Positions 42,726-51,148 of a stretch of DNA of 64,000 nucleotides are shown one piece after another. How positions within the stretch are numbered: position 1 is the first letter of the stretch; each line of letters opens with the position of its first letter. Made by a program: the position numbers and the translations under genes. Source of the stretch: CAYOOT01 sp964405665 (GTDB taxonomy: Bacteria > Bdellovibrionota_C > UBA2361 > SZUA-149 > CAZDWZ01); the NCBI GenBank assembly GCA_964405665.1, contig CAYOOT010000004.1, positions 11,207-75,206 of the forward strand, written 5' to 3'. Under the pieces are notes generated by a model. It worked only from the letters and a program-made list of their open reading frames with translations, had not been told where the DNA came from and searched no databases.

Positions 42726-43064
42726 ATGAATACAAAATTTAAAGCAATTTTTTTGTTTATCTTAATAAGTTTTTTCGGATTAATTTCTCAAGCTCAAGCT
42801 TTAGAACTCGATCAAGCAAAAGCTCAGGGACTTGTTGGAGAAACTGTAGCTGGCTATATTGCCGCAGTTAAGGCGCCTAGTGCTGAAGTCCAACAATTAA
42901 TCAACAAAGTTAACGCTGAAAGAAAAGAACGCTATCAAAAAATTGCTGGTAAGAACCAAACTCCAGTAGCTGCTGTGGAGGCACTTGCCGGCCAAAAAGC
43001 ACTTGAGTTAACTCAAAGTGGACAATATATCCAAAATCAAAATGGTAAGTGGGTTAAGAAATAG
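42726..43064 (+). CDS. ydbL: YdbL-like periplasmic protein (DUF1318)
   Basis: 112 residues with a signal peptide (FLFILISFFGLISQAQA) and a DUF1318 body: LDQAKAQGLVGETVAGYIAAV, INKVNAERKERYQKIA and a C-terminal GQYIQNQNGKWVKK. These match YdbL, which assists YdbH-YnbE in outer-membrane lipid homeostasis. AGGAG lies upstream of the ATG. A long hairpin (43081-43124) follows the stop and probably ends the three-gene operon. Confidence 0.88.
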   Translation: MNTKFKAIFLFILISFFGLISQAQALELDQAKAQGLVGETVAGYIAAVKAPSAEVQQLINKVNAERKERYQKIAGKNQTPVAAVEALAGQKALELTQSGQYIQNQNGKWVKK

Positions 43065-43080
43065 ATTCATAAATAAGAAG

Positions 43081-43124
43081 ATCCTGTGTTCACTTTCTCA
43101 ACATTGAGGAAATGAACACAGGAT
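43081..43124 (+). terminator. Long hairpin after ydbL
   Basis: ATCCTGTGTTCA (43081-43092) pairs perfectly with TGAACACAGGAT (43113-43124), with further inner pairing TTTCTCAA/TTGAGGAAA. It is followed by TTAATATTTT. It lies 17 bp past the ydbL stop. Confidence 0.75.
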
Positions 43125-43185
43125 TTAATATTTTCTAAAAGTTATGTTCGTAGTAACAAACACAACTTTTGAAAATATTAAAAAA

Positions 43186-43230
43186 CTAGGGGCCTACATC
43201 CAACAACAAACAACGAATGTAAACCCCTAG
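43186..43230 (-). terminator. Intrinsic terminator of the SYLF-domain gene
   Basis: CTAGGGG (43224-43230 read on the minus strand) pairs with CCCCTAG (43186-43192), and a TTTTT run follows on the minus strand. An inner stem TACAT/ATGTA adds stability. It lies 21 bp beyond the stop at 43251. Confidence 0.7.
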
Positions 43231-43250
43231 AACTAACGGAGACCTTTTAC

Positions 43251-43982
43251 TTAATTTGGAAGAATATTATATAACTCATTAGCTACAGCGGGTTGGGCAG
43301 TAGTATCATAAGTTATTAAAATACGAGAAAAAGCATCTGGTTTGCTATAAGCATTCTTTAATAAATCATCATCAGGAGAAATTCTAACTCCATTTAATGA
43401 AGCACCGGCAAACAATCCGCTTTCTGAAGCAAAAGCAAGGACATCAGAAGCGGTATTAATATTTGCTTCGGCATCTTTTGAGCCTAAAGCGGCACTAAGA
43501 TCTGCACCGAAAGCTAATGAACCACGACTTAAAGTTTCCTTTGCTTTCTCATTCATAAACAATAAAACAAGATCAGTATGTTTAACACCAGCTTGTGCAC
43601 CGATACTTGCCCCAGTGAAATCTAAAAACCCAAGTCTACTCCATTTATTTTCTCCACCACGACAAGTAACTACTCCTTCTCCATGTTGTCCACCAACAGC
43701 TAAAGCTGCACTGGTAATTTTTGGAAACACGGCAATACATTTTGCTTTGGCAAAATTGGAATCAGGAATTTTATTTTCTCCTGATTTAAATTGTTTAAGA
43801 GTGTTGGCAGAATCTCGAATAAGTTGATTAACATCTTGCGCCGTACCAGGCTTCATCATTGCTCTGGCACTGGCATCTATAGCTTTATCTTTGTCACTGC
43901 GATCCGCTTGCACAGCAAAGGGCGAACTAATCACTGAAGCCGCTGTAAGCATTAGTGCGATAAGATGATATTTATATTTCAT
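43251..43982 (-). CDS. SYLF-domain lipid-binding protein, secreted
   Basis: 243 residues. A signal peptide (LIALMLTAASVISSPFAVQA, cleavage near VQADRS) leads to the SYLF/YSC84 domain: AKCIAVFPKITSAALAVGG, GEGVVTCRGGENKWS, FTGASIGAQAGVKHTDLVLLF, SRGSLAFGADLSAALG, DVLAFASESGLFAGASLNG. The order is complete and full-length. SYLF proteins bind phosphoinositides in eukaryotes; the bacterial periplasmic versions are linked to envelope lipid or stress roles, but the mechanism is not settled. Its neighbours are the ydbHEL set and a phospholipase-D-type cardiolipin synthase, so this stretch looks devoted to membrane lipids. Confidence 0.88.
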   Translation of the reverse strand: MKYKYHLIALMLTAASVISSPFAVQADRSDKDKAIDASARAMMKPGTAQDVNQLIRDSANTLKQFKSGENKIPDSNFAKAKCIAVFPKITSAALAVGGQHGEGVVTCRGGENKWSRLGFLDFTGASIGAQAGVKHTDLVLLFMNEKAKETLSRGSLAFGADLSAALGSKDAEANINTASDVLAFASESGLFAGASLNGVRISPDDDLLKNAYSKPDAFSRILITYDTTAQPAVANELYNILPN

Positions 43983-44173
43983 AAAAATTCTCCTTGGATT
44001 ATTTGCATTAAAAAATATTCAAAGTGAGGCTGTAGGATAAGTCAGTAAGCCTAATGAGCATATGACAAGGCACATACTCTACAAAGGCTAAATCAACATA
44101 GATTTAGAGTTAATTCATAATAGAACAAACACAAATCCATAATCTTATTAAACAAAAGAGAAATAATACCGAC

Positions 44174-45520
44174 ATGAAAATTCCCAATAAAATATTAATC
44201 TTACTTAAAACTTATTATTTAAATACATTAAAGCGAATTATACTTTTTTTATTAAGCGGCACTCTGATTAGTTGCAGTTTTCCAATTGTTGGCAATATTC
44301 CTCTACTTGAACCGGAACATAAAAATTTTGAAATCAAACATCTTTACTCCGTTAGCGATCCTCAGTTTGAAAGAACAGTGGGTAATTTATTAGGCCCTGC
44401 TGTTTTCGACGGTAATAAGATTACTACCTTACTAAATGGTGTAGAAATTTTCCCTGCTATGTTAGAGGCAATTAAAAATGCAAAAAAAACAATAACTTTT
44501 GAAACTTATATTTATTGGAGTGGAGATTATGGAAAACAATTTGCTGAAGCCTTAGCAGAACGAGCAAAATCCGGGATCAAAGTTCATGTAGTAATTGATT
44601 GGTATGGAATTGATCGTTTGGATCAAAGTTTTCTTGGAATCATGCGCCAAGCTGGTGCCGAGGTATTAGTTTTTCGTACTCCGAAGTGGTACGACCCCAG
44701 ACGTTGGAAAAGTATTGCTGATGTAAACAATCGCACTCATCGAAAAATATTAGTTGTCGATGGAAAAATTGGATTTACTGGAGGGGTTGGTATTGCTGAC
44801 GAATGGAGAGGAAATGCTGAGTCCCCCGAACATTGGCGGGATACTCATTATAAAATTGAAGGTCCGGTAGTAGGAGAATTACAATCAGCTTTTGAAGACA
44901 ATTGGTTGGAATCAGGTGGCGCTGTATTACATGGAAATGAATATTTTCCAGCATTACCCAATAAAGGAAATGTTAAGGCCCAAGCCTTTAAAGGTTCAAT
45001 TGGGGAAGCAACTGCTAATATTGAGTTAATGTATCGCTTGGCCATCGCCTCAGCGCAACACTCCATAAAAATTTCTAATGCTTATTTTCTTCCTGATAAA
45101 GGGATTGTTAAAAGCTTAATTGACGCGGCAAATCGTGGTGTAAAAATCGAAATTATAGTTCCTGGTACAAAAACAGATCAAAATATTCTTCGCCTGGGGT
45201 CTCGTGCTATTTGGGGTGATTTGCTTAAAGCCGGAATAAAAATTTATGAATACCAGCCAACAATGTATCATTGCAAAGTAATGATGATCGATGATTATTT
45301 TGTCTCTGTAGGCTCGGCAAATTTTGACAATCGATCTTTTAGATTAAACGACGAAGTAAACCTAAACATTTTCGATGCAATAGTAGCTAAAGAACAAGTG
45401 AAAAATTTTGAACGGGATAAGACACAATCTCAAGAAGTCACATTGAAAATCTGGCAAAATCGATCTTTTGCGGAAAAAATCTCTAATCAATTTATTCTGC
45501 TTTTTCGAAATGATTTATAG
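44174..45520 (+). CDS. Cardiolipin synthase-like phospholipase D protein with lipoprotein-type N-terminus
   Basis: 448 residues. Two HKD motifs form the active site: HRKILVVDGKIGFTGG (about residue 195) and YHCKVMMIDDYFVSVGSANFDNRS (about 370, shown in parts). The layout matches ClsB/ClsA-type cardiolipin synthases, which transfer phosphatidyl groups. The N-terminus is basic and hydrophobic (RIILFLLSGTLISC) and ends in a lipobox LISC, so the protein may be a lipoprotein rather than a membrane-spanning form. That is unusual for a cardiolipin synthase. A PLD toxin or nuclease reading is less likely because the full cardiolipin layout is present. A repeat block starts right after its stop. Confidence 0.82.
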   Translation: MKIPNKILILLKTYYLNTLKRIILFLLSGTLISCSFPIVGNIPLLEPEHKNFEIKHLYSVSDPQFERTVGNLLGPAVFDGNKITTLLNGVEIFPAMLEAIKNAKKTITFETYIYWSGDYGKQFAEALAERAKSGIKVHVVIDWYGIDRLDQSFLGIMRQAGAEVLVFRTPKWYDPRRWKSIADVNNRTHRKILVVDGKIGFTGGVGIADEWRGNAESPEHWRDTHYKIEGPVVGELQSAFEDNWLESGGAVLHGNEYFPALPNKGNVKAQAFKGSIGEATANIELMYRLAIASAQHSIKISNAYFLPDKGIVKSLIDAANRGVKIEIIVPGTKTDQNILRLGSRAIWGDLLKAGIKIYEYQPTMYHCKVMMIDDYFVSVGSANFDNRSFRLNDEVNLNIFDAIVAKEQVKNFERDKTQSQEVTLKIWQNRSFAEKISNQFILLFRNDL

Positions 45521-45521
45521 G

Positions 45522-45754
45522 TAATAAGCGGACTAAAGGGCATCTTTAAAAATTAACATTAATTGTCATTGCGAAGCGAAAATAGAATTATCTGTCGTTG
45601 CGAAGGCGACTGAAGCAATCTCCCTGTGTTTACGTAGAAACTAATTTGGGTAAACACTGGGAGATTGCTTCGCTTCGCTCGCAACGACAGGCTATTTTAT
45701 CTTCGCTTCGCAATGACAATCTCTAAAGATTCCCTTTAGTTCGTTTATTACCGA
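45522..45754. repeat. Composite nested palindrome (GCGGACTAAAG, GGCATC and GCGAAGCGAA families)
   Basis: The region reads as concentric inverted repeats. The outer arms are TAATAAGCGGACTAAAG (45522-45538) and CTTTAGTTCGTTTATTA (about 45733-45750). Inside them lie GGCATCTTTAAAAATT-type ends, then GTCATTGCGAAGCGAA and its complement, then CTGTCGTTGCGAAGGCGACT and GCGAGCGAAGCGAAGCAATC-type arms. It fills the 365-bp gap 45521-45885 together with a terminator and no reading frame. Confidence 0.72.
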
Positions 45755-45781
45755 TTTTTTAAATTAATTTAAATATGAACC

Positions 45782-45828
45782 AAAAAAAAATCCGGAACTA
45801 GAAATGCTTTTGCATGACTAATCCCGGA
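45782..45828 (-). terminator. Probable intrinsic terminator of the small lipoprotein gene
   Basis: On the minus strand, TCCGGGATTAGTCATGC pairs imperfectly with GCATTTCTAGTTCCGGA across an AAAA loop, followed by a run of nine T. It lies about 58 bp past the stop at 45886. Confidence 0.6.
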
Positions 45829-45885
45829 AGTAAATCTCTCGATAGCTCAAGAGATATTTACCAATACGAATAGTAATAGCTTACT

Positions 45886-46125
45886 TTATCTATCGTACTC
45901 TTCTGTAGTAGTTTCACTACGATGTACAATTGGTCGGCCAAATTCATCAATATTTTCATGAACGACACGTTTTTTATTAATTACATGCTCACTAGGCACA
46001 TTACGTTGCTCAATAACCACTCTTTGCGGTGGATGTTCTACTACTGTTGTTTCTACTCTCTTAGTACAAGCAGAGATAGCTAACAAAGAAACTATCACTG
46101 AATAAGAAAAAATTTGCTTTTTCAT
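45886..46125 (-). CDS. Small predicted lipoprotein (79 aa)
   Basis: A lipobox LLAISAC at residues 14-20 follows a typical signal (KKQIFSYSVIVSLLAIS). The 59-residue mature protein is polar, rich in Val, Glu, Arg and His (VETTVVEHPPQRVVIEQRN, RPIVHRSETTTEEYDR), with no helix-breaking core. The pattern is that of the short, often disordered lipoproteins found beside stress and envelope genes. I can name no family. It is followed by a candidate terminator and preceded by a similar lipoprotein gene 99 bp away. Confidence 0.65.
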   Translation of the reverse strand: MKKQIFSYSVIVSLLAISACTKRVETTVVEHPPQRVVIEQRNVPSEHVINKKRVVHENIDEFGRPIVHRSETTTEEYDR

Positions 46126-46224
46126 ATTAATCCTCCATATTGGTAATAAAATTGAAAAGTAGCGTGAGGGAAATATTAAAGATATGATCCTTGTCAGCTA
46201 TAACATTTTTAATATTTATTTTAT

Positions 46225-46455
46225 TTAGTCATTGTCTCTTTCTCTTCTGTCTTCAGCGTCATCATCCTGTCTGACTCGATTTTTTACATCACGGCCCATT
46301 TCTTTTAAATTCTCTTTGCTTCTTACAGCAGAATCATGCACAGAATCAGCAGCTTCATCAATGTGTCTTCCTGCTCTTTCCGCCGTACCTTCACGATCAT
46401 GATGAGCATTACAAGCACAAAATCCTAATAAACCAAAAAATAAAATAGTTTTCAT
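46225..46455 (-). CDS. Small predicted lipoprotein, helical (76 aa)
   Basis: A short hydrophobic start (TILFFGLLGFCACNA) ends in cysteines that could be the lipidated residue. The mature part is a highly charged amphipathic helix: RAGRHIDEAADSVHDSAVRSKENLKEMG (in parts) ending RQDDDAEDRRERDND. The repeated xRxxDxAxDSV pattern resembles small entericidin-like or YtxH-type stress lipoproteins. Family assignment is weak. It neighbours another small lipoprotein gene on the same strand. Confidence 0.6.
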   Translation of the reverse strand: MKTILFFGLLGFCACNAHHDREGTAERAGRHIDEAADSVHDSAVRSKENLKEMGRDVKNRVRQDDDAEDRRERDND

Positions 46456-46553
46456 ATATTCTCTCTCCCTATTTGATTGTTATAATTGACGAAAAATAGC
46501 AATTGCACTTTGTTACAGGTATGATTCCTGTCATTATTCAATTATCTGGTTTT

Positions 46554-48224
46554 TTAATTAAAAAAATTCTTACGATAACATTCTTCGCAGAGAATAATAT
46601 TTTCTTTATTTGCTAAAACAGAATTAAACGTTACCTGACATTGTGAACATTCTGTTTCAGCAATCGATAGGGGGCGCGTTTGATTGATTCGCTGATCATG
46701 CCTGCAAAAGAAACATTTTTTTGGAGCAGGCGTTTGAAGTTTACGATATAAATTCAATTCGGCCTTAGTAATTCTATAGTTTCTGGAACATTTTTCGCAG
46801 GAGAACAATTCATTAACGATTTCATCTTTAGTCTGGGCTATTGTATCGGGAATAATTGCCGAAGTAATAAGATATTCATCAGAGTTTTTATCTTTCCATT
46901 TGTAACAGCTTTTCTTTGCTTCTTCTTCAGTAAGTGGATGCAATTGATTAGCCAAAGTTTCGTTATAAGCAAAAGGAGAAATATGAGCCGGAAAAAAATT
47001 ACCCCACTCTTTTGTCTCTTGTAAATGAGCAATAATTTTTGGAAGTAATTTTTGATATTCTTCTTTTGAGTATTGTTTATTCAAAATACAATACTGCTGT
47101 TTTTTCATTCCCGAACAGCCAAAAAGATTTTTACTGTAAAAAGAATTAACTGAATAAGAAACTTCCTGGCTGTACCAAACCAAAAAACTAAAAATCACTC
47201 GATAATTTTTTTCTAGATTTGTACTAAAGTATTGCAATTCGGAATTATCAAAACAATTTGCATCAAAACAATCCTTATTACCATCTCCCAAATAGCAATA
47301 AGCACAATCTTCGGAGTTCTTTAAAGAATACGCAGCAAAACTATTTTTGCAGTTAAATAGCATATCGCCAAAAGAATTTTCGCAATTAGTAATTAAAGAG
47401 CCTCTTTTTGCCTGTTGAAAATAAAAATTATGAAATTGAGTGAATATCTCTTTTTGCTTACTAAGATTTAAAAAATCTTCCCGCAGGCTTTTAATTTGCA
47501 AATGATATTCTTCTTTGCTTAGTTGCTGATTATAAATACAATATTGCGAATTATGAAGATTTACACAGCCAAAACAATCTCTGCAACTGTAACAATAGGC
47601 ACAAAGTGTTAGATTGGAAGAGTTCTGACAATATTCACAATTCAAACAAGAATAAAGATTTTCAGACTGAATACAATCTTTACAAAGTTCACATTTATAA
47701 ACATCAAAACAATCCACTGAATCTTTGGAATAAAAAATCCTGTAACTATAGTAACAATCTTCTGCTCCTAAACCGCCAACAACCATATAACAATTTTTAT
47801 TTTCAGAGGAATAGTTCGTATATTCAGAATTTTCACTTTTCGAATTTTGAATGGCCACTTTCGGAACTCTTAAATTAAGTTCAGCAAATTGTTCAAAAAA
47901 AGTTTTTGAAAAATCAAACGGTTGACCATAAGATAAGGGATCATATTGATCACTCCACCAAACATTTTGATCATATACTTGATAAGTAGAATCAGGGGAA
48001 TAAACTGATATTAAATTTTTTCCGGAAAAATCACATTTTCTTTTATAAAAAGAGAATTCATTGCGAAAAGCTAATCGGGATTTTTGCCGGCAATTGGGGC
48101 ATAATTTAGGAAGTGGTAACTGATAGGAAATAGAATCGAGGACAGGAGAAACTTTTTTGATGAATTCAATCTCTTCTTTTCGAATTAAAAAATTTTTATT
48201 GCATTCTAAGCAGACTGAATTCAT
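46554..48224 (-). CDS. Large Cys-rich zinc-ribbon protein (paralogue 1)
   Basis: 556 residues with about 37 cysteines. A zinc ribbon with VCLECNKNF and LCPNCRQ opens the protein. The central 300 residues are dense in short repeats of the form CxxC or DCxxC (YKCELCKDCIQSENLY, SCRDCFGCVNLHNSQYC) like a cysteine-lined beta-solenoid. A second ribbon pair closes it (FSCEKCSRNYRI, ETECSQCQVTF, CEECYRK). The sequence QYCILNKQYSKEEYQKLLP is diagnostic of the group and appears in both copies. Such proteins are frequent in candidate-phyla genomes and often carry misleading database names. I infer zinc binding; the role is unknown. I use the ATG at 48224. Confidence 0.75.
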   Translation of the reverse strand: MNSVCLECNKNFLIRKEEIEFIKKVSPVLDSISYQLPLPKLCPNCRQKSRLAFRNEFSFYKRKCDFSGKNLISVYSPDSTYQVYDQNVWWSDQYDPLSYGQPFDFSKTFFEQFAELNLRVPKVAIQNSKSENSEYTNYSSENKNCYMVVGGLGAEDCYYSYRIFYSKDSVDCFDVYKCELCKDCIQSENLYSCLNCEYCQNSSNLTLCAYCYSCRDCFGCVNLHNSQYCIYNQQLSKEEYHLQIKSLREDFLNLSKQKEIFTQFHNFYFQQAKRGSLITNCENSFGDMLFNCKNSFAAYSLKNSEDCAYCYLGDGNKDCFDANCFDNSELQYFSTNLEKNYRVIFSFLVWYSQEVSYSVNSFYSKNLFGCSGMKKQQYCILNKQYSKEEYQKLLPKIIAHLQETKEWGNFFPAHISPFAYNETLANQLHPLTEEEAKKSCYKWKDKNSDEYLITSAIIPDTIAQTKDEIVNELFSCEKCSRNYRITKAELNLYRKLQTPAPKKCFFCRHDQRINQTRPLSIAETECSQCQVTFNSVLANKENIILCEECYRKNFFN

Positions 48225-48317
48225 ATACAATTATAACAATTTTGGAATAATATAGCATATCTTTTAAATAATAATATTCTGTTATATAGTTTAATTCTTT
48301 AATAAACGGAGTTAATC

Positions 48318-48932
48318 TTGCAAAAATATTCTGTTAAAATTTTAATATTTTTCCTTTTTTATTTAATTGAAGGATTTAATTATAGCGCCATGAGTCAAAA
48401 CTTAGAAACAACAACTTTAGGTGGAGGATGCTTTTGGTGTATGGAAGCAGTCTATCAAGACTTAAAAGGAGTGGAGAAAGTAGTTTCCGGTTATAGCGGA
48501 GGAAATTTGGAAAACCCAACATATGAACAAGTCGCCACCGGCAGAACCAATCATGCTGAGGTTGTGCAAATTACTTTTAATCCGCAAGTTATTACTTATC
48601 AAAAACTTTTAGAAATATTTTTCCACTTGCACGATCCGACAACATTAAATCGTCAAGGTGCCGATATTGGAACAGAGTATCGTTCCGTTATTTTTTATCA
48701 TAATGAAAATCAGCATACATTAGCCCTTGAAACAATCAAGGAAATTGAAAAGCAAAAACTCTATCTCAATCAAATAGTAACTCAAGTTGTTCCTTTGGAA
48801 AAATTTTATCCGGGAGAAGACTATCAACAAAATTATTATAAAAGTAATCCTACTAACAGATATTGTCAGTTGGTAGTTGCTGAAAAAGTGAATAAAGCGC
48901 GTAAGCTTTATCATGATCTATTTAAGAATTAA
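48318..48932 (+). CDS. msrA: Peptide-methionine (S)-S-oxide reductase, exported form
   Basis: 204 residues from a TTG at 48318 with GGAG upstream. A hydrophobic start (ILIFFLFYLIEGFNYSAMS) acts as a signal or anchor, so this enzyme works outside the cytoplasm. The catalytic motif GGGCFWCMEAVYQ (about residues 36-48) holds the active-site Cys, and GATGRTNHAEVV-like, GTEYRSVIFYHN and PGEDYQQNYYKSNP mark the MsrA fold. MsrA repairs oxidised methionine in proteins using thioredoxin-type reductants. It lies between two large Cys-rich proteins encoded on the opposite strand, which may hint at a redox neighbourhood. Confidence 0.93.
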   Translation: MQKYSVKILIFFLFYLIEGFNYSAMSQNLETTTLGGGCFWCMEAVYQDLKGVEKVVSGYSGGNLENPTYEQVATGRTNHAEVVQITFNPQVITYQKLLEIFFHLHDPTTLNRQGADIGTEYRSVIFYHNENQHTLALETIKEIEKQKLYLNQIVTQVVPLEKFYPGEDYQQNYYKSNPTNRYCQLVVAEKVNKARKLYHDLFKN

Positions 48933-48965
48933 TTGCCTGATAAAAATCAAAAAGGAAATAATTAT

Positions 48966-49478
48966 ATGGATGATCTATATGTCAATTTATTAAGTGCGAT
49001 ACTGGGTGCTTTTGCCAGCGGTCTTTTTGGCATTATTTCGGAAAAAAGCCGCCATCGCCAAGAAGTGCTCAGTATTGCCAATGCTTTTTATGGCGAAGTC
49101 AAGGCAATTTTAGAAAAAGTAGAACGTAGAGGATATATACAAATTCTTCGTCAAGCGGAGAAAGACAAAAAATTTATTCATATTGATGCCAAGCAAAATT
49201 ATTTTGAAGTATTTGCAAATAACTGCGAACGGATTGGCCTCGTTCCCGCTGATTTGACTTTTGAAATCACAAAATTTTATATTTTTGCCAAAGCCTTTGT
49301 AGAAGATACTGATAGTTATTGTTCCTTGAGCGCACAAAACATCAATAATTCTGCAAATTATACTGAGATGGCCGACATTCTAGAAGAAATTAGAAGTACC
49401 GGAAATAAAATTATTGAAAAAGTTGAAACAATGAATGGCACTGAAAAAAGACGGTCAAAACTTTTTAGTTTTTCTTAA
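48966..49478 (+). CDS. Hypothetical membrane-associated protein (170 aa)
   Basis: I do not recognise it. I place the start at the ATG at 48966, preceded by GGAA, rather than at a TTG at 48933. An N-terminal helix (LYVNLLSAILGAFASGLFGIIS) is followed by about 140 mostly helical, charged residues (EVKAILEKVERRGYIQILRQ, ITKFYIFAKAFVED, EILEEIRSTGNKIIEKVE-type). The layout, with one membrane helix near the N-terminus and a helical cytoplasmic tail, resembles small anchoring proteins with unknown roles. It follows msrA by 33 bp on the same strand and could share its transcript. Confidence 0.55.
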   Translation: MDDLYVNLLSAILGAFASGLFGIISEKSRHRQEVLSIANAFYGEVKAILEKVERRGYIQILRQAEKDKKFIHIDAKQNYFEVFANNCERIGLVPADLTFEITKFYIFAKAFVEDTDSYCSLSAQNINNSANYTEMADILEEIRSTGNKIIEKVETMNGTEKRRSKLFSFS

Positions 49479-49488
49479 TATTAAATTT

Positions 49489-51039
49489 TTAAAAAATGCC
49501 AATTCTGGTTTTCTTTTGCATTTCTATCAGTAAAATAGACCAATGTTTTCTGGGAATCGGACAATTTTGTCGAAGAAATGCTTTGAGTTCTTGTTTGCTA
49601 ATTTTATAGGGCTTTGCACTGCTTTCGCAGAATAACTCTTTTTCACAAAGTTCTTCTGAAAATAAAAGAAGATCATCGGGTAATTCTGTTTTTTCATTTG
49701 TATTTACCGTTTGCTCTTTTTTTAAAGAGAGTAAACCTCGATCTTTTATTTGCTGATCGGTTAATTCCACTAAAGCATAATTTGCCCAAGAATCTTGATA
49801 ACAACCTTGATATAGCTCAGGAGGAAACCATTTCCCCCACTCTCCGGTTGATTGCAGATGTTTAATGACTCGCGGCAATAGATCTTCATATTCTTCTTTT
49901 GAATATTCTTTATTTAAAATACAGTAATTTTTCGTTTTCAGGAAAAAACAACCGAAAACATCATGACAACCATTATAACAACAAAAAGAATAAAAGTTGT
50001 TGCGGGCATTGCCAATTGCTCCGTCACAAAAGAAACAATTATAGGCATTTAAGACCCCGGTCACGAAATAACAGCGCTCAGAATTCCTTGCCCAAAGGGC
50101 CGTATAACAATCACGAGCATTGTTTGAAAAAATTATATCCTTACAATCCTCACAATTGCTGGAATAAAAAACGTTATTACAATTTTTAGAATTGGAAACA
50201 TGATAGACATCCGAACAATTTTCATTTTTAAAATTTGTATTATAATCGCGTTTATCTTTAAAAAATTCTTCCGCTGCTGCAGTTATTTCTAATTGTTGAT
50301 GATATGAACCTAAATTTAAGGATTTAAAATGTCTTTCCCAGACCTCGGCTGTGACTTTTTCATTTCTAATATAGTAGCCATCTTGTGCTTGCCTTAGTCC
50401 CACACATTGAAAGCAATTTTTGCAACCGATACAATCCAAGCACCAAAAACAATCATTGCAATTTTGACAATCTTGGAGAAAACGAGAATTATAAATATTA
50501 TTGCAATCAAGACAAGAATAACAAAGCTCGGAATTACTCACGCCACTACAAAGCAGTAAATCTGTAGATGTAGAACAAAGAGCACAGTAAATACTTTCTC
50601 TAAGATTTTCACAGGCAAAACAAAGATGACAATCTTTTAGTTGTACGCAGGCATTGACATAAGGAGAATTTTCACAATTAACTCGATTAATTGAAGGCGC
50701 ATAGGATTTTCTGGCAACTTCGATAAATTGATCAAAAAATGGTCGAGAAAAATCATATTCTTGCCCGGCTCTGGTGTTGTCACATTGATCACTCCAAAAC
50801 CATTCTGGAGCAACCCCAATAATCGCACCGTTCATCGACCAACGAGTAAGAATCGGAGTTTTGGTAACAGGACAAATTGTTTTTTGAAAATTAAAAGGTC
50901 CAGCTTGACCGGCAGAATAAATCCAATTCTCTAGAGCGGACTTGTCTGGAAGCGGCAGTTGAAATTCCTTAAGCAGTTGCTCTTCTCGCTCCAATACCAA
51001 AAAATCTTGTCCACTAATCGAACATTTAAGCTTTTTCAC
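49489..51039 (-). CDS. Large Cys-rich zinc-ribbon protein (paralogue 2)
   Basis: 516 residues with about 39 cysteines, starting at a GTG with GGAAG upstream. The middle carries a dense ladder: QDCQNCNDCFWCLDCIGCKN and ENCSDVYHVSNSKNC, with repeats every five or six residues that suggest a solenoid with Cys at the turns. The first 60 residues lack the clear N-terminal zinc ribbon of paralogue 1. The line NYCILNKEYSKEEYEDLLPRVIKHLQ is nearly identical to the corresponding line in paralogue 1, proving common origin. Function is unknown; metal or sulfur chemistry is likely. Confidence 0.72.
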   Translation of the reverse strand: MKKLKCSISGQDFLVLEREEQLLKEFQLPLPDKSALENWIYSAGQAGPFNFQKTICPVTKTPILTRWSMNGAIIGVAPEWFWSDQCDNTRAGQEYDFSRPFFDQFIEVARKSYAPSINRVNCENSPYVNACVQLKDCHLCFACENLRESIYCALCSTSTDLLLCSGVSNSELCYSCLDCNNIYNSRFLQDCQNCNDCFWCLDCIGCKNCFQCVGLRQAQDGYYIRNEKVTAEVWERHFKSLNLGSYHQQLEITAAAEEFFKDKRDYNTNFKNENCSDVYHVSNSKNCNNVFYSSNCEDCKDIIFSNNARDCYTALWARNSERCYFVTGVLNAYNCFFCDGAIGNARNNFYSFCCYNGCHDVFGCFFLKTKNYCILNKEYSKEEYEDLLPRVIKHLQSTGEWGKWFPPELYQGCYQDSWANYALVELTDQQIKDRGLLSLKKEQTVNTNEKTELPDDLLLFSEELCEKELFCESSAKPYKISKQELKAFLRQNCPIPRKHWSILLIEMQKKTRIGIF

Positions 51040-51148
51040 AGTTCTTCCATACTCAAAATACTTAATATTTACAAAAAGTTATCTTTTTAGAACAAATTTT
51101 TAGCTAAAGATTAAATGATTTCAGACACTTGTATTCCCTACTAGAATA

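Noticed and set aside
44174..45520. Reading the PLD protein as a toxin or nuclease
   Set aside because: Two complete HKD motifs in cardiolipin synthase order and length fit a lipid enzyme better.
40353..45754. Repeated GCGAAGCGAA arrays considered as CRISPR
   Set aside because: The repeats are palindromic pairs, not evenly spaced direct repeats with unique spacers, and no cas genes are present.
49899..50567. Asn/His-rich frames on the plus strand of the Cys-rich genes
   Set aside because: They are mirror images of the Cys ladders on the minus strand.
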